This document shows, one piece after another, positions 25,021 to 33,014 of a stretch of 37,869 nucleotides of DNA. The DNA lies in NCBI GenBank assembly GCA_003151335.1, contig PLXE01000035.1:24847-62715 (forward strand), written 5' to 3'. Made by a program: the position numbers and the translations under genes. Within the stretch, counting starts at the first letter, position 1. Each line of letters begins with the position of its first letter. This stretch comes from Acidobacteriaceae bacterium (GTDB lineage Bacteria > Acidobacteriota > Terriglobia > Terriglobales > Acidobacteriaceae). The notes beneath the pieces were generated by a model. It saw only the letters and a list, made by a program, of their open reading frames with translations. It ran no database searches and had not been told where the DNA came from.

Positions 25021-27225
25021 CTACGGCGCAAAGTAGCTGGAGATGTCGAGGATCAGTTGCGTGATTCCAGACGCAAAGGCGTCGACCTTTCCGTTGGTGC
25101 TGGGCACGATCGCCATGTTGTTGGTGATGGAGCCATCCAAGGCGTTCAAGGTCGAGACCAGCGGTTTCGGTTCGCCATCCGGCCACAGCGTCAGGTAGCC
25201 CAACCCGCCTGCCGGCACAACCGTCGCGTTGAAGACATACGCCAGCGCCGCGGCTGGCGGTTGGCACGCGCTATTCGCCACGTCTACCGGAGGCGTCAGG
25301 TTTCCGCTGAAGGGCGGCCCCAGCTTGCGAGTATCGATGACGCGGCAAGGGGCCACCGGATACAGCGACAGTCCGCCCGGGCCCGCGGGCGCGAAGTAGC
25401 CGTTGATGTCAATGATCACATCGGTGTCATTGCTGGGATAAACCGAAACGTCGCCACTGGTCCCTGCAGGCACAATGGCCGCATTGGCGATGATGGTTCC
25501 GGGGACATCGTTCAAGGTGGAAACCAGCGGCCGCGGCTGGCCAGTAGGCCAGACCGTCATGTACCCCAGCCCGCCGTGGGGCACGACGGAGAAGTTGAGC
25601 GAATAGGCCTTGGCGCTGGGAGGAATGTTACAGCTGGTGGCATTGAGGATGGGGAAGTCACGTTCCTGATGGCCAGGCAGGTAGGGCGCTCCCAGACCCT
25701 GAGGAAAATTAGTCTTGCGCGTGTCCGCGATGCGGCAGGGCGTCAACGGATAGAAGGCCAGCGTGGAACCAGATACCGGTGCGAAATAGCCGTTGATGTC
25801 GAGGACCACGTTGGTCGTGTTGGTAACGTAAATGGTGATGGCGCCTTGATAACCAGCGGGCACAATGGCAGCGTCGGCCTTAATGCGGCCATCGATTGAG
25901 TTCAAGGTGGCGACAAGCGGTTGGTCTTCGCCGGTAGGCCAGATGGTGAGATATCCCAGCTGGCCGGACGGGACCACGGACACATTGAGCGAATAGGCTG
26001 CCGCGGTGGTCGGAATGTTGCAGCCGCCTTCTTGCGGAATGGGAAAACTCTCAGAGGTGCCGCCCGGAATCGGGCCGCCGGTCAGGCGTGTGTCGATCAG
26101 CCGGCAGGGAGTGACGGCGACGAACTGTAGCGGTGCGGCATTGGCCCCAGCGATCACGGATACCGTGTTGTCACCGTAGTTGGGTACGTAGACCTTGTTG
26201 GTTACAACGTTGGCCTCGATCGCGCCTGGGGTATTACCGACGGCGATTGTCGTCGTGTTGTCCGTCGCCCCATCAATCATGGTCATGGTGCCGTCAGCGT
26301 AGTTGGCGACGTAGATCTTGTTGGTGACGGGATCGACCGCCAGTTCATAGGGAGCATTCCCGACGGTGACCGAGGTAGGATTCATGGTGGCCCCGTCAAT
26401 CACGGTGACGGTATTGCTGCCACTGTTGGCCACGTAGATCTGGTTAGTCACCTGGTTCACCGCCACCCAAGCGGGATTGAGATCAACGTTAACGGTGCTG
26501 GTGTTATTGGTGACCCCGTCGATGACAGTCACGGTGTTGCCGGTATAGTTGGCCACGTAGATCTGGTTGGTCACCGAATTGACGGCCACATCGATGGGAG
26601 AACCGCCGGCTTGAACCAGGGTAGTCGCAAGCGTGACTCCGTCGATCACTGTTACCGTACCGTCGGCAGAATTAGGCACGTAGATCTTGTTGGTGACGGA
26701 GTTGACCGCCAAACCCTCGGGACGGTTGCCCACAGTCACGCTGCTGGTTTGATTGGTGGCGCCATCAATCACGGTGACGGTGTTGCCTCCGCTGTTAGCC
26801 ACGTAGATCTTGTTGGTGACGGTATTCACCGCCGCCTGGTAGGGGTTAGGGCCGACGTTTACGGTCGTGGTGGTAAGGGTGGCGCCGTTGATCACGGTGA
26901 CGGTCCCGTTGCTTTGGCAAGTGGAATCGTTACCGCAAAAGTTGGACACATAGATCTTATTGGTGAGTGGGTTCACGCGCACATCATAGGGATTTATTCC
27001 AGCCACAACCGTAGTGGTTTGGTCGGTTGCGCCATCGATCACGGTCACGTCGTTGCTGTCGTAGTTGGCCGTATAGATCTGGTTGGTAGCGCGATTGGCG
27101 GCTGCGGCAACCGGAGTGGTTCCCGTATCAACGGTCGCAAGCAGCGTCTGCGCGGCGGCAGACAAGGACGATGCTGCGAGGCCACCGGCCAGAAGGGACA
27201 GCAATAGACGACGCGTGATTTCCAT
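25021..27225 (-). CDS. Secreted beta-propeller protein with three C-terminal modules
   Basis: This 734-residue protein opens with a signal peptide (about 1-25, RRLLLSLLAGGLAASSLSAAAQ). Residues about 30-370 hold some eight YVTN-type beta-propeller repeats of roughly 42 residues (TNKIYVANSGGNTVTVIDGA and variants). The rest is three modules of about 115 residues, each from TPCRxxDTR to LDINGYFAP or LDISSYFAP. The pattern suggests an exported adhesin-like or binding protein; no catalytic motif is visible. GGAGAGAGA precedes the ATG at 27225. It starts 30 bp after the stop of the repeat-rich secreted gene upstream, so the two very likely form one operon. A decapitated paralogue is at 15049-16143, and a tiny copy of the 3' end is at 30086-30138. 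Confidence 0.87.
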   Translation of the reverse strand: MEITRRLLLSLLAGGLAASSLSAAAQTLLATVDTGTTPVAAAANRATNQIYTANYDSNDVTVIDGATDQTTTVVAGINPYDVRVNPLTNKIYVSNFCGNDSTCQSNGTVTVINGATLTTTTVNVGPNPYQAAVNTVTNKIYVANSGGNTVTVIDGATNQTSSVTVGNRPEGLAVNSVTNKIYVPNSADGTVTVIDGVTLATTLVQAGGSPIDVAVNSVTNQIYVANYTGNTVTVIDGVTNNTSTVNVDLNPAWVAVNQVTNQIYVANSGSNTVTVIDGATMNPTSVTVGNAPYELAVDPVTNKIYVANYADGTMTMIDGATDNTTTIAVGNTPGAIEANVVTNKVYVPNYGDNTVSVIAGANAAPLQFVAVTPCRLIDTRLTGGPIPGGTSESFPIPQEGGCNIPTTAAAYSLNVSVVPSGQLGYLTIWPTGEDQPLVATLNSIDGRIKADAAIVPAGYQGAITIYVTNTTNVVLDINGYFAPVSGSTLAFYPLTPCRIADTRKTNFPQGLGAPYLPGHQERDFPILNATSCNIPPSAKAYSLNFSVVPHGGLGYMTVWPTGQPRPLVSTLNDVPGTIIANAAIVPAGTSGDVSVYPSNDTDVIIDINGYFAPAGPGGLSLYPVAPCRVIDTRKLGPPFSGNLTPPVDVANSACQPPAAALAYVFNATVVPAGGLGYLTLWPDGEPKPLVSTLNALDGSITNNMAIVPSTNGKVDAFASGITQLILDISSYFAP

Positions 27226-27255
27226 TCTCTCTCCGATTGATCTTCGAGGCAGCTT

Positions 27256-29505
27256 CTACTTGTTGTCCTTCTTCTTCACCACCACCACGGGCACCTGCAT
27301 GACATAAGGCAGGGGAGTTCTAACCCGCGCCAGCGGGCGAGGCGGCGCAGCGGTCGTTGTATCCCTTGCGGGGGCGACGTGCGGACGCGCTATCGGCGGG
27401 CCTTTTCTTTCCAGCCTGGCGAAGCGCTCGGTATTGTCGGCCAGACGGATAGCTTCGTAGCCTTTGCGGTGCGCCATGATGCGGTAGTCGAAGGCGATGC
27501 TGGAAACCCCACCGCCCAACTCGTGCACTTCGAAGCTGTCTGCGCTCTTGCTGGTGACGTAGAGACCCTTGCAGTCTCCATTGGGGGTGAGGAAGACGTG
27601 GTACTCAACACTGCTGTTGACGGTTTGCGCGAAGATTGGCTCCAAATGAACGACCGCCGAACCATGTGCCAGGCGAGCCGAACCGGCGTCTTCAAACCAG
27701 TTTTCCGGAGCTTCCACGGCATAGAGGGCAACCTTGCGAGCGCCGCCATCGACGGGCACTACCGCCGACTTACTTCCAATGCAAGCCAGGTTGCCGCTGA
27801 CATCGATCAAACAAAAACCGTCAAAATGCGTGCCGCGCGTGACCAAAACAGGAGTGTCGATTCGGGTTGTCTCGTCGTTCTGAAAATCCGCGGTGGCAAT
27901 GCTCGGCGCTTTGTTATAGCCAGCCACGCCAATACCGTTGTCGGCCGATCCCACCACTCCCGCTCCGTCCTGATCGGTGTCGCCCCAAACACCGATGGGG
28001 CGTTCGAGAACAGAGCCTCCCTCAACGCTCGGACTGACGCCGACGCCATAGACGCCGGTGCCTTCTGTGCTGTCGACCGAACCGATCACACCCGAGGTGA
28101 CACCGGTTGTGTCCGTAGCTGTGCCGAACACACCGATACCGTCGACGCTGGCGTTGGTTCCCTCCACGCCGTAGTTGACTCCGGTCGTGGGGGTAGCGAC
28201 GCCGTACACGCCGACACCAGCCGAGCTCGCGGTGGTTCCTTTAACGCCGAAGGCTGCGCCGGTGGTGGCGTTAGCCGTACCGAGGACGCCTATTCCAGAT
28301 GTACTGTCATTGGTCCCAGACACGCCGATGGCGAACCCTGTGGTGCTGGTATTTTCACCATAAACGCCAATTCCCTGTGGACTTGGAGTGGTTCCCTGCA
28401 CTCCGTAAACCACCCCAGTCGTGCTGGAGGCGTTTCCAGAGACACCGATGCCGCCCGAACTTGAACTGTTTCCCACCACGCCGAAGCCGGCGCCGCTGGT
28501 AGTCGAGTTCTGGCCGATAACGCCAACGCCAGTTGGACTTGCACTGGTTCCGGAGACTCCAAAGTTGACGCCAGTGGTGTTTTCGTTCTGGCCGAGGACG
28601 CCGGTGCCAGTCGGACTACCGCTGGCCCCTGCCACACCTACTGCCCTTCCGGTGGTGGCGGTATTCACACCGACAACGCCAGTGCCTGCCGGGCTGGCAG
28701 TGGATCCCGTCACACCGAAGCCATTTCCACTGGTAGCGATGACGTCACCGGCGATAGCGGAGCCAGCGGAGCCAGTCTGCGTGACCCCCACGATCGAGAT
28801 GGAGTTGTTTCCGTCTACCTCGAGCGGAGTGACGGGGTTGGAAGTTCCTATTCCGATTTCGTGACCGGAGCTCTGGAATATGACGGAACTGGTGAGGTTG
28901 GACGCGTTCGTCCACAAGGGAATGTAGTCAGTCGTGCCGCTGCCGGTCAGCGTCAATGGATGCTCGTTCTTCACGTTGTTATTAAGACCGGAACGGTTGG
29001 CGGAGGAATTTGCCTCCGAGCCTGAAGAGGGCATAAAGGCGGAGGGTGGCTTGCCGCCGAAGGTTTCCGCGTCGGCCGCCTTCAGAGCGTAGGGCACGCT
29101 TAGCAGCATGACGCGCGGCTGTTCGGCCTGCGCCTCCACTCGCACCCCCAACCACTGCGCCTGGGCGGCGGTGAACAGGTTCAGCGGCAGGCCATCGGGC
29201 TTGCTGGAACCGAGCATCGCCGTGTAGTGGCCGGCCTTGTCAACCTGCACGTTCTGTACTTCGGACCATAGAGGCGCCCCACCGGTCGGTTCGGCGTACA
29301 ACGAGAAGGTCACGCCGACGATGCTGCTGGCCGCGTTGCCGCCGAGGTCGGTCGCAGTTCCGCTGAAGCGCACCCGTCGCGGCACCTGAGCAGTTGTTGC
29401 TGCCGCAGCGGTTGTTGCCACAGTGTTGCCGCTTGTTGTCTGAGCGGTCATCGACAGAACTAATGAAAAGAACGCGAGTGCCACACAGCCGAGTCGAAGT
29501 TTCAT
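27256..29505 (-). CDS. Secreted repeat-rich protein of unknown function
   Basis: This 749-residue protein has a signal peptide (about 1-21, ALAFFSLVLSMTAQ). An N-terminal domain at about 40-170 follows (VRFSGTATDLGGNAASSIVG, then LLSVPYALKAADAETFGGKP), a type often seen at the front of acidobacterial secreted proteins. A Gly/Thr/Ser-rich middle at about 230-520 is made of about 30-residue repeats on the pattern G-x-GV-x-G-x5-TG-x3-GV-x-GT. Such arrays can form fibrous trimeric or beta-helical structures, as in tail-fibre-like proteins, but that is inference. The C-terminal domain (YHVFLTPNGDCKGLYVTSK, then FDYRIMAHRKGYE) looks globular. AGGAGG lies 5 nt before the ATG at 29505. It is the first gene of a two-gene operon. 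Confidence 0.85.
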   Translation of the reverse strand: MKLRLGCVALAFFSLVLSMTAQTTSGNTVATTAAAATTAQVPRRVRFSGTATDLGGNAASSIVGVTFSLYAEPTGGAPLWSEVQNVQVDKAGHYTAMLGSSKPDGLPLNLFTAAQAQWLGVRVEAQAEQPRVMLLSVPYALKAADAETFGGKPPSAFMPSSGSEANSSANRSGLNNNVKNEHPLTLTGSGTTDYIPLWTNASNLTSSVIFQSSGHEIGIGTSNPVTPLEVDGNNSISIVGVTQTGSAGSAIAGDVIATSGNGFGVTGSTASPAGTGVVGVNTATTGRAVGVAGASGSPTGTGVLGQNENTTGVNFGVSGTSASPTGVGVIGQNSTTSGAGFGVVGNSSSSGGIGVSGNASSTTGVVYGVQGTTPSPQGIGVYGENTSTTGFAIGVSGTNDSTSGIGVLGTANATTGAAFGVKGTTASSAGVGVYGVATPTTGVNYGVEGTNASVDGIGVFGTATDTTGVTSGVIGSVDSTEGTGVYGVGVSPSVEGGSVLERPIGVWGDTDQDGAGVVGSADNGIGVAGYNKAPSIATADFQNDETTRIDTPVLVTRGTHFDGFCLIDVSGNLACIGSKSAVVPVDGGARKVALYAVEAPENWFEDAGSARLAHGSAVVHLEPIFAQTVNSSVEYHVFLTPNGDCKGLYVTSKSADSFEVHELGGGVSSIAFDYRIMAHRKGYEAIRLADNTERFARLERKGPPIARPHVAPARDTTTAAPPRPLARVRTPLPYVMQVPVVVVKKKDNK

Positions 29506-30085
29506 GGATCCTCCTAAAGACCGAACTTTCTGCAGATAACTTCGTCCCCGGATCGTGCGCGGGGGGTTGCGGGCGGGGAGAGTTCGCAGATTCGACTTCG
29601 CCGCTGGTGAGGTTCAGACAATCCGAAATCGACGATGCCTGCATGGCATCTGTCATAGGTCAGATCGGATCTTAGAAATTACGTGCGTCTTGTTTTGTGA
29701 ACCGGGACTGGTTCAGTCGGACCAGAAGAACGGATATAAAGGTAAGAAATTATAAGATGCGTTTTATCGAGCGAGCTTATGCTCGGGAAATGATGTACAA
29801 CAAGGACTTTCTTGCATTGTCACACGCATCGGTGACGGCCATCACATGGAGGCGAGGAGACCAGCCAATCTTGCGGGTCGCGCGCAAACTGAGAACACCA
29901 CCGAACAGCCGGCCAGTGTTCGCAGCTGCTCATCGTTTCTTCCTTCCGAACGTTTCTCGCATGTGAAGTGCGAGTGCTCCCCGTCTCCGGCAAGGGTATA
30001 GGTTTTGTTCATGCCACGTCGGTCTGCGGCGGTCTCACGAATCCGGACAGCCGGCGCGTGGCCCGGCCGGACGGCGAGTTTCAGC
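29506..30085. other. Intergenic region upstream of the secreted operon
   Basis: No gene is supported here. The promoter of the leftward operon should lie in the first couple of hundred bases, but no clear hexamer pair was found. The rightward open frames have no ribosome-binding sites. Confidence 0.35.
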
Positions 30086-30138
30086 CTACGGCGCGAAGTA
30101 GCTGGAGATGTCGAGGATCAGTTGCGTGATCCCCGACG
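30086..30138 (-). pseudogene. 3'-terminal scrap of the secreted module gene
   Basis: The minus strand encodes GITQLILDISSYFAP and a stop codon at 30086-30088, matching the last codons of the genes at 25021-27225 and 15049-16143. Nothing upstream of these roughly 50 bp continues the homology. It forms a short direct repeat with about 25021-25070, and the two copies bracket the 5-kb secreted operon. Confidence 0.75.
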
Positions 30139-30418
30139 GCATTAACGTCTACCGCCGATCATCGCTGATCGGGGTTGATGGCCAGACGGGGTTCTCGGAA
30201 GTTGGCACCCACTTCAAGGCCAAACAGCTTAGGGAGCAGCCGCTATGAATCCCTTCTTCTACAGCGAGGAAGCAGGGGCAAAGGGGCGGCCGCCCCTTTC
30301 CCCTGCACCCCCAATCCCCGCCGAACCTGCCTCCGCTTCGCTCCGGACAATTTCGCTTGACGATTCCGAACACTTACTCCACAATCACCATGCCAGCGTC
30401 GCTTCGCTCCGACTGCTG

Positions 30419-30491
30419 TTCACCTCCGCTCCGGAACGCCGTTCGGCTTCACAGCGGAATCGATGTTCACCTTCACCGGAATACCCACCAG
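30419..30491 (-). repeat. Inverted IS21-type end
   Basis: Read on the minus strand this segment gives CCTGGTGGGTATTCCGG, then GAAGGTGAAC, then GATTCCGCTGTGAAGCCGAA. It matches the left end at 22383-22515 in inverted orientation, as expected for the opposite end of the same element or for the left end of a second copy pointing the other way. No transposase gene adjoins it. The flanking bases do not show an obvious duplication. Confidence 0.6.
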
Positions 30492-30727
30492 GTTTGGGCG
30501 CTGTCCGTTCAAAGGCCCGCAAAGGCCGTCAGAGTTTGGCAGGATGCCTTCATCCCCCTTTTGCCTTCCCCCATGATGGCGGCCCACTGCGGGCTTGCCG
30601 GTGAGCATCGACGGCTCGCAGATCGCTGTCTGTGATGGCGGTCACGTGGGTCTCGGGTTTCCCCAATTCCAAAGCCTCGGATCGCGCTAACCTTCTGCAT
30701 CACTTAGTTCTGGGTCTTGTTCGTTCG

Positions 30728-30898
30728 TGCTGGAGCCTTGGAGACCGACTGAAAGTGCGCCTGAATGGAGCAGAAATGCGCGGTGGTCGATGTAAACCAC
30801 GTTTCCGCGCCTTCGGGCGAACGTGGGCCAACGTAGGGCGGTTTCTGGGCGCTTTACGCGGCCGCCGGACGCGCCGAATCGGCGCCTTCGAGCTGCAA
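30728..30898. repeat. Dispersed structured repeat, copy D (most complete)
   Basis: The copy starts with GTGCTGGAGCCTTGGAG and has GAGCA-GAAA-TGCGC. The overlapping stems GTGGT / ACCAC and CCACGTT / AACGTGG follow, enclosing GCGCC-TTCG-GGCG. Near the 3' end is a 15-bp palindrome GCGCCGA-A-TCGGCGC at 30871-30885, and it ends CTTCGAGCTGC. It lies just past the stop codon of the leftward gene at 30918-31832. Confidence 0.75.
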
Positions 30899-30917
30899 AC
30901 GGCGACATTGACCAAGT

Positions 30918-31832
30918 TCATCTCAGCCAGAAGCGGTCTGTCTCGGGAATGTTCCGAGGACCATCACACTTGTCTAGCTTCACTCGCCTGAGATTCTGAT
31001 CCACAGTTTGAACACGAATCCTCTTCGGCTGTACTGCTGCTGATCCAATTTCTGCTGCCCTGTTGATCTTTTTTGTGAGCACAGTTTCGATCCGCCGGGT
31101 GCTATCTATGGGGTCAGTGACATAAGTAGCGAGATTAGATGCAATATAAAAAAGCACAACCAGTCGGCTGATTGTGCGAAAGGAGACGCCGCGTGATCCA
31201 TCCCTGAAACCCCTGAGACGGAAGTTGAGCAGAAACGCGATTTTTAGTTGGAAGCGCGAGTCGAGGTCGTAGTCCCGACGTGGTGCCGTAACGTATTCCT
31301 TCATTGCAGTTGACAATCCAGGAAACCCAGCGAAGAAGGCTTCATCGCGTTTTTGGCGATTTGCTCGTTCACGCCGAGACATCTCGTCCTCTAGCAGTTT
31401 AAGAAGTTTTGTCGCCGCGTCCCTTATTCGGCGGCTACACTGAGTGCTCGTAAGAGGGGTCAGGGCTTTGGCTACGTTGGCGAAATTGCCGATTACCGGC
31501 TCTTGCCGATTCAAGTTTGACAGTTCGTGAACGTCAGCCTCATATACGGCAACTGCCGCCTCAAAGTCCCGAAAGATCTGCTTGCTTCGCCAATCCTGCT
31601 CGCCCCTGAAAACTACGACTTCCTCTTGATCCTGATCTTCCTCTTGAACCCGACCCTTCTTTAGAACCTGAGTGTCTTCTTGAAACTGAACGAAGTTAAG
31701 AAGTCCTGCACGTTTCAAGTCTTTGTATGCCTTCGGCCCTTCCCAACACTGGAATGACGGGATATTCCGTTGTCCGGCCTCTTTTATCGCAGCCCGCCAA
31801 CGTTTAAGGAAGGAACTTTGGTCAAAAGGCAT
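30918..31832 (-). CDS. Unknown 304-residue protein of the integrative element
   Basis: I do not recognise a family. The protein is soluble by appearance, with an acidic stretch at about 61-74 (RVQEEDQDQEEVVV) and a basic region (MSRRERANRQKRDEAF) near the middle. A hydrophobic patch around LVVLFYIASNLATYV and a basic C-terminus follow. The start at 31832 is preceded by GGAG with 6-nt spacing. It is divergent from the Rep-like gene at 31970, sharing a 137-bp intergenic region that carries a hexamer repeat tract. By position it could be a regulator, partition factor or accessory protein of the element, but nothing in the sequence settles this. Confidence 0.65.
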   Translation of the reverse strand: MPFDQSSFLKRWRAAIKEAGQRNIPSFQCWEGPKAYKDLKRAGLLNFVQFQEDTQVLKKGRVQEEDQDQEEVVVFRGEQDWRSKQIFRDFEAAVAVYEADVHELSNLNRQEPVIGNFANVAKALTPLTSTQCSRRIRDAATKLLKLLEDEMSRRERANRQKRDEAFFAGFPGLSTAMKEYVTAPRRDYDLDSRFQLKIAFLLNFRLRGFRDGSRGVSFRTISRLVVLFYIASNLATYVTDPIDSTRRIETVLTKKINRAAEIGSAAVQPKRIRVQTVDQNLRRVKLDKCDGPRNIPETDRFWLR

Positions 31833-31910
31833 ACTCAGCTCCGATTAATGGCACTGATGAGATCCAAACACTTCTCCACGCAATATCCTTCTCTAATGGA
31901 CAGGTATAAC

Positions 31911-31947
31911 CATACACACACTACCACTACCACTACCACCACCACAG
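31911..31947. repeat. ACCACT-type tandem repeat tract
   Basis: Between the two divergent genes is a strand-asymmetric tract of CACTAC/ACCACC hexamer-like units, with about three near-perfect CACTAC copies followed by CACCACCAC. It sits about 25 bp upstream of the Rep-like start codon and could serve as iterons or a promoter-associated repeat. It is too short to count as a typical plasmid iteron array. Confidence 0.55.
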
Positions 31948-31969
31948 ACAGCTAAGAAGGAGAGATGCC

Positions 31970-32806
31970 ATGCAGGGAGTATTTGAGTCTCTAGTTGGAA
32001 ACCGTGCTTTCATCGACCGGATAGACCTCAGCCTTAAGAAACGGGTTTCGCCCAAGAACCTAGCCTACTTCAGAATCACCGGCAGGAAAGCTTGCCTCGG
32101 CCCCAAATCGCGCTACTCCCAGCATGCCTGGGGACACTCCTCGTTGAGCGGGAACCCCATCCACCTCTGGTACGGCAAAGCCAGTCCCTTCCCAAATGTG
32201 CCTCTCGCTAGGTTGACCATGCACTCGGAGTGCACTCCCTTAACTGCTGCTGAGATTTTACTAGTGGTTACAGAGCTTACCGGCGACGTCCGGGCGGCAA
32301 GGGTCACCTGCCTCGAACTTACGTTCGACCTTCGACACCAACAAGCGGCTCTCGCTAAACAGATTTTTTCCATCGCTCAGAAACGCAAAGAACTGACCGA
32401 CGCCCGTGGCTGGCACACCAACTATGTAGGTGGCCCAGATTCCGAGCGGCAAATCCGAATCTATCAGAAAACCACTGAAGTTGTGCGCTTGGGAGTCGTC
32501 CTCCGGCTCGGTTCTCTCAAGCGTCTAGGCATTACCTCCCCCGAGCAAATCCTGCTGCTCCGGCTGGTTGATTTCCATCGGTTCATGTTCTTCCGCGACT
32601 TTGATGCGGTCAAATTTCAACGGGAAGTGAATCGGCGAGTCGCGCCTCTTTGGAGACGCAGAATCTGGCATGAGGACCTGGTGCGGCTTTCGGCGCAAGA
32701 ACAAACCAAAGAGTTTGAAGACGGGTATGACATCCCGAACACTTTTACCGCGCCTTCTGCAGTCAATAGCGAAATCAAGAAGATGCAAGGCCGGCTCATC
32801 TGGTGA
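31970..32806 (+). CDS. Replication initiation (Rep)-like protein
   Basis: This 278-residue protein has features of the rolling-circle/theta Rep_trans-like replication initiation factors. RVTCLELTFDL is the central strand pair typical of the fold. A later segment (TNYVGGPDSERQIRIYQKT, then VVRLGVVLRLGSLKRLGI) matches the usual 'YxGsxxSxxqxRiYxKxxxxxRxE' arrangement. The Glu expected after VVRL is Gly here. A catalytic tyrosine cannot be assigned with confidence. AAGGAG lies 7 nt before the ATG at 31970. It is upstream of the DUF3631 and integrase genes in the same direction, so it may drive replication of the excised element. Confidence 0.5.
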   Translation: MQGVFESLVGNRAFIDRIDLSLKKRVSPKNLAYFRITGRKACLGPKSRYSQHAWGHSSLSGNPIHLWYGKASPFPNVPLARLTMHSECTPLTAAEILLVVTELTGDVRAARVTCLELTFDLRHQQAALAKQIFSIAQKRKELTDARGWHTNYVGGPDSERQIRIYQKTTEVVRLGVVLRLGSLKRLGITSPEQILLLRLVDFHRFMFFRDFDAVKFQREVNRRVAPLWRRRIWHEDLVRLSAQEQTKEFEDGYDIPNTFTAPSAVNSEIKKMQGRLIW

Positions 32807-33014
32807 AGCACATCAGTAGCGAAGATCGGGACTGAGTAGTTTCCGCAGTGGCATTCCCGGTTAACGTGAATCTACAGCGGTGGCGAATCGCCTACCGCAA
32901 ATACTGAAGGCCACGTGCGTGCGAAACGCCACGGCTCTCAACGTTAACCCAGAGGCAAAGGGCTCCTGGCGGCGTTATATGCGCAGCCTGGGCGCGGCCT
33001 CACCAAGGAGCCAA

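Noticed and set aside
24170-25267. A 365-codon minus-strand frame across istB and the end of the propeller gene
   Set aside because: It is antisense to istB and out of frame with the propeller gene; its sequence is only a shadow of both.
27379-28464. A 361-codon plus-strand frame opposite the repeat-rich secreted gene
   Set aside because: The long frame arises from the regular codon pattern of the repeats on the other strand.
27950-28740. Regular DNA repeats that could suggest a CRISPR array
   Set aside because: The repeats are in frame, degenerate and encode the Gly/Thr/Ser-rich protein array; there are no constant repeats with unique spacers.
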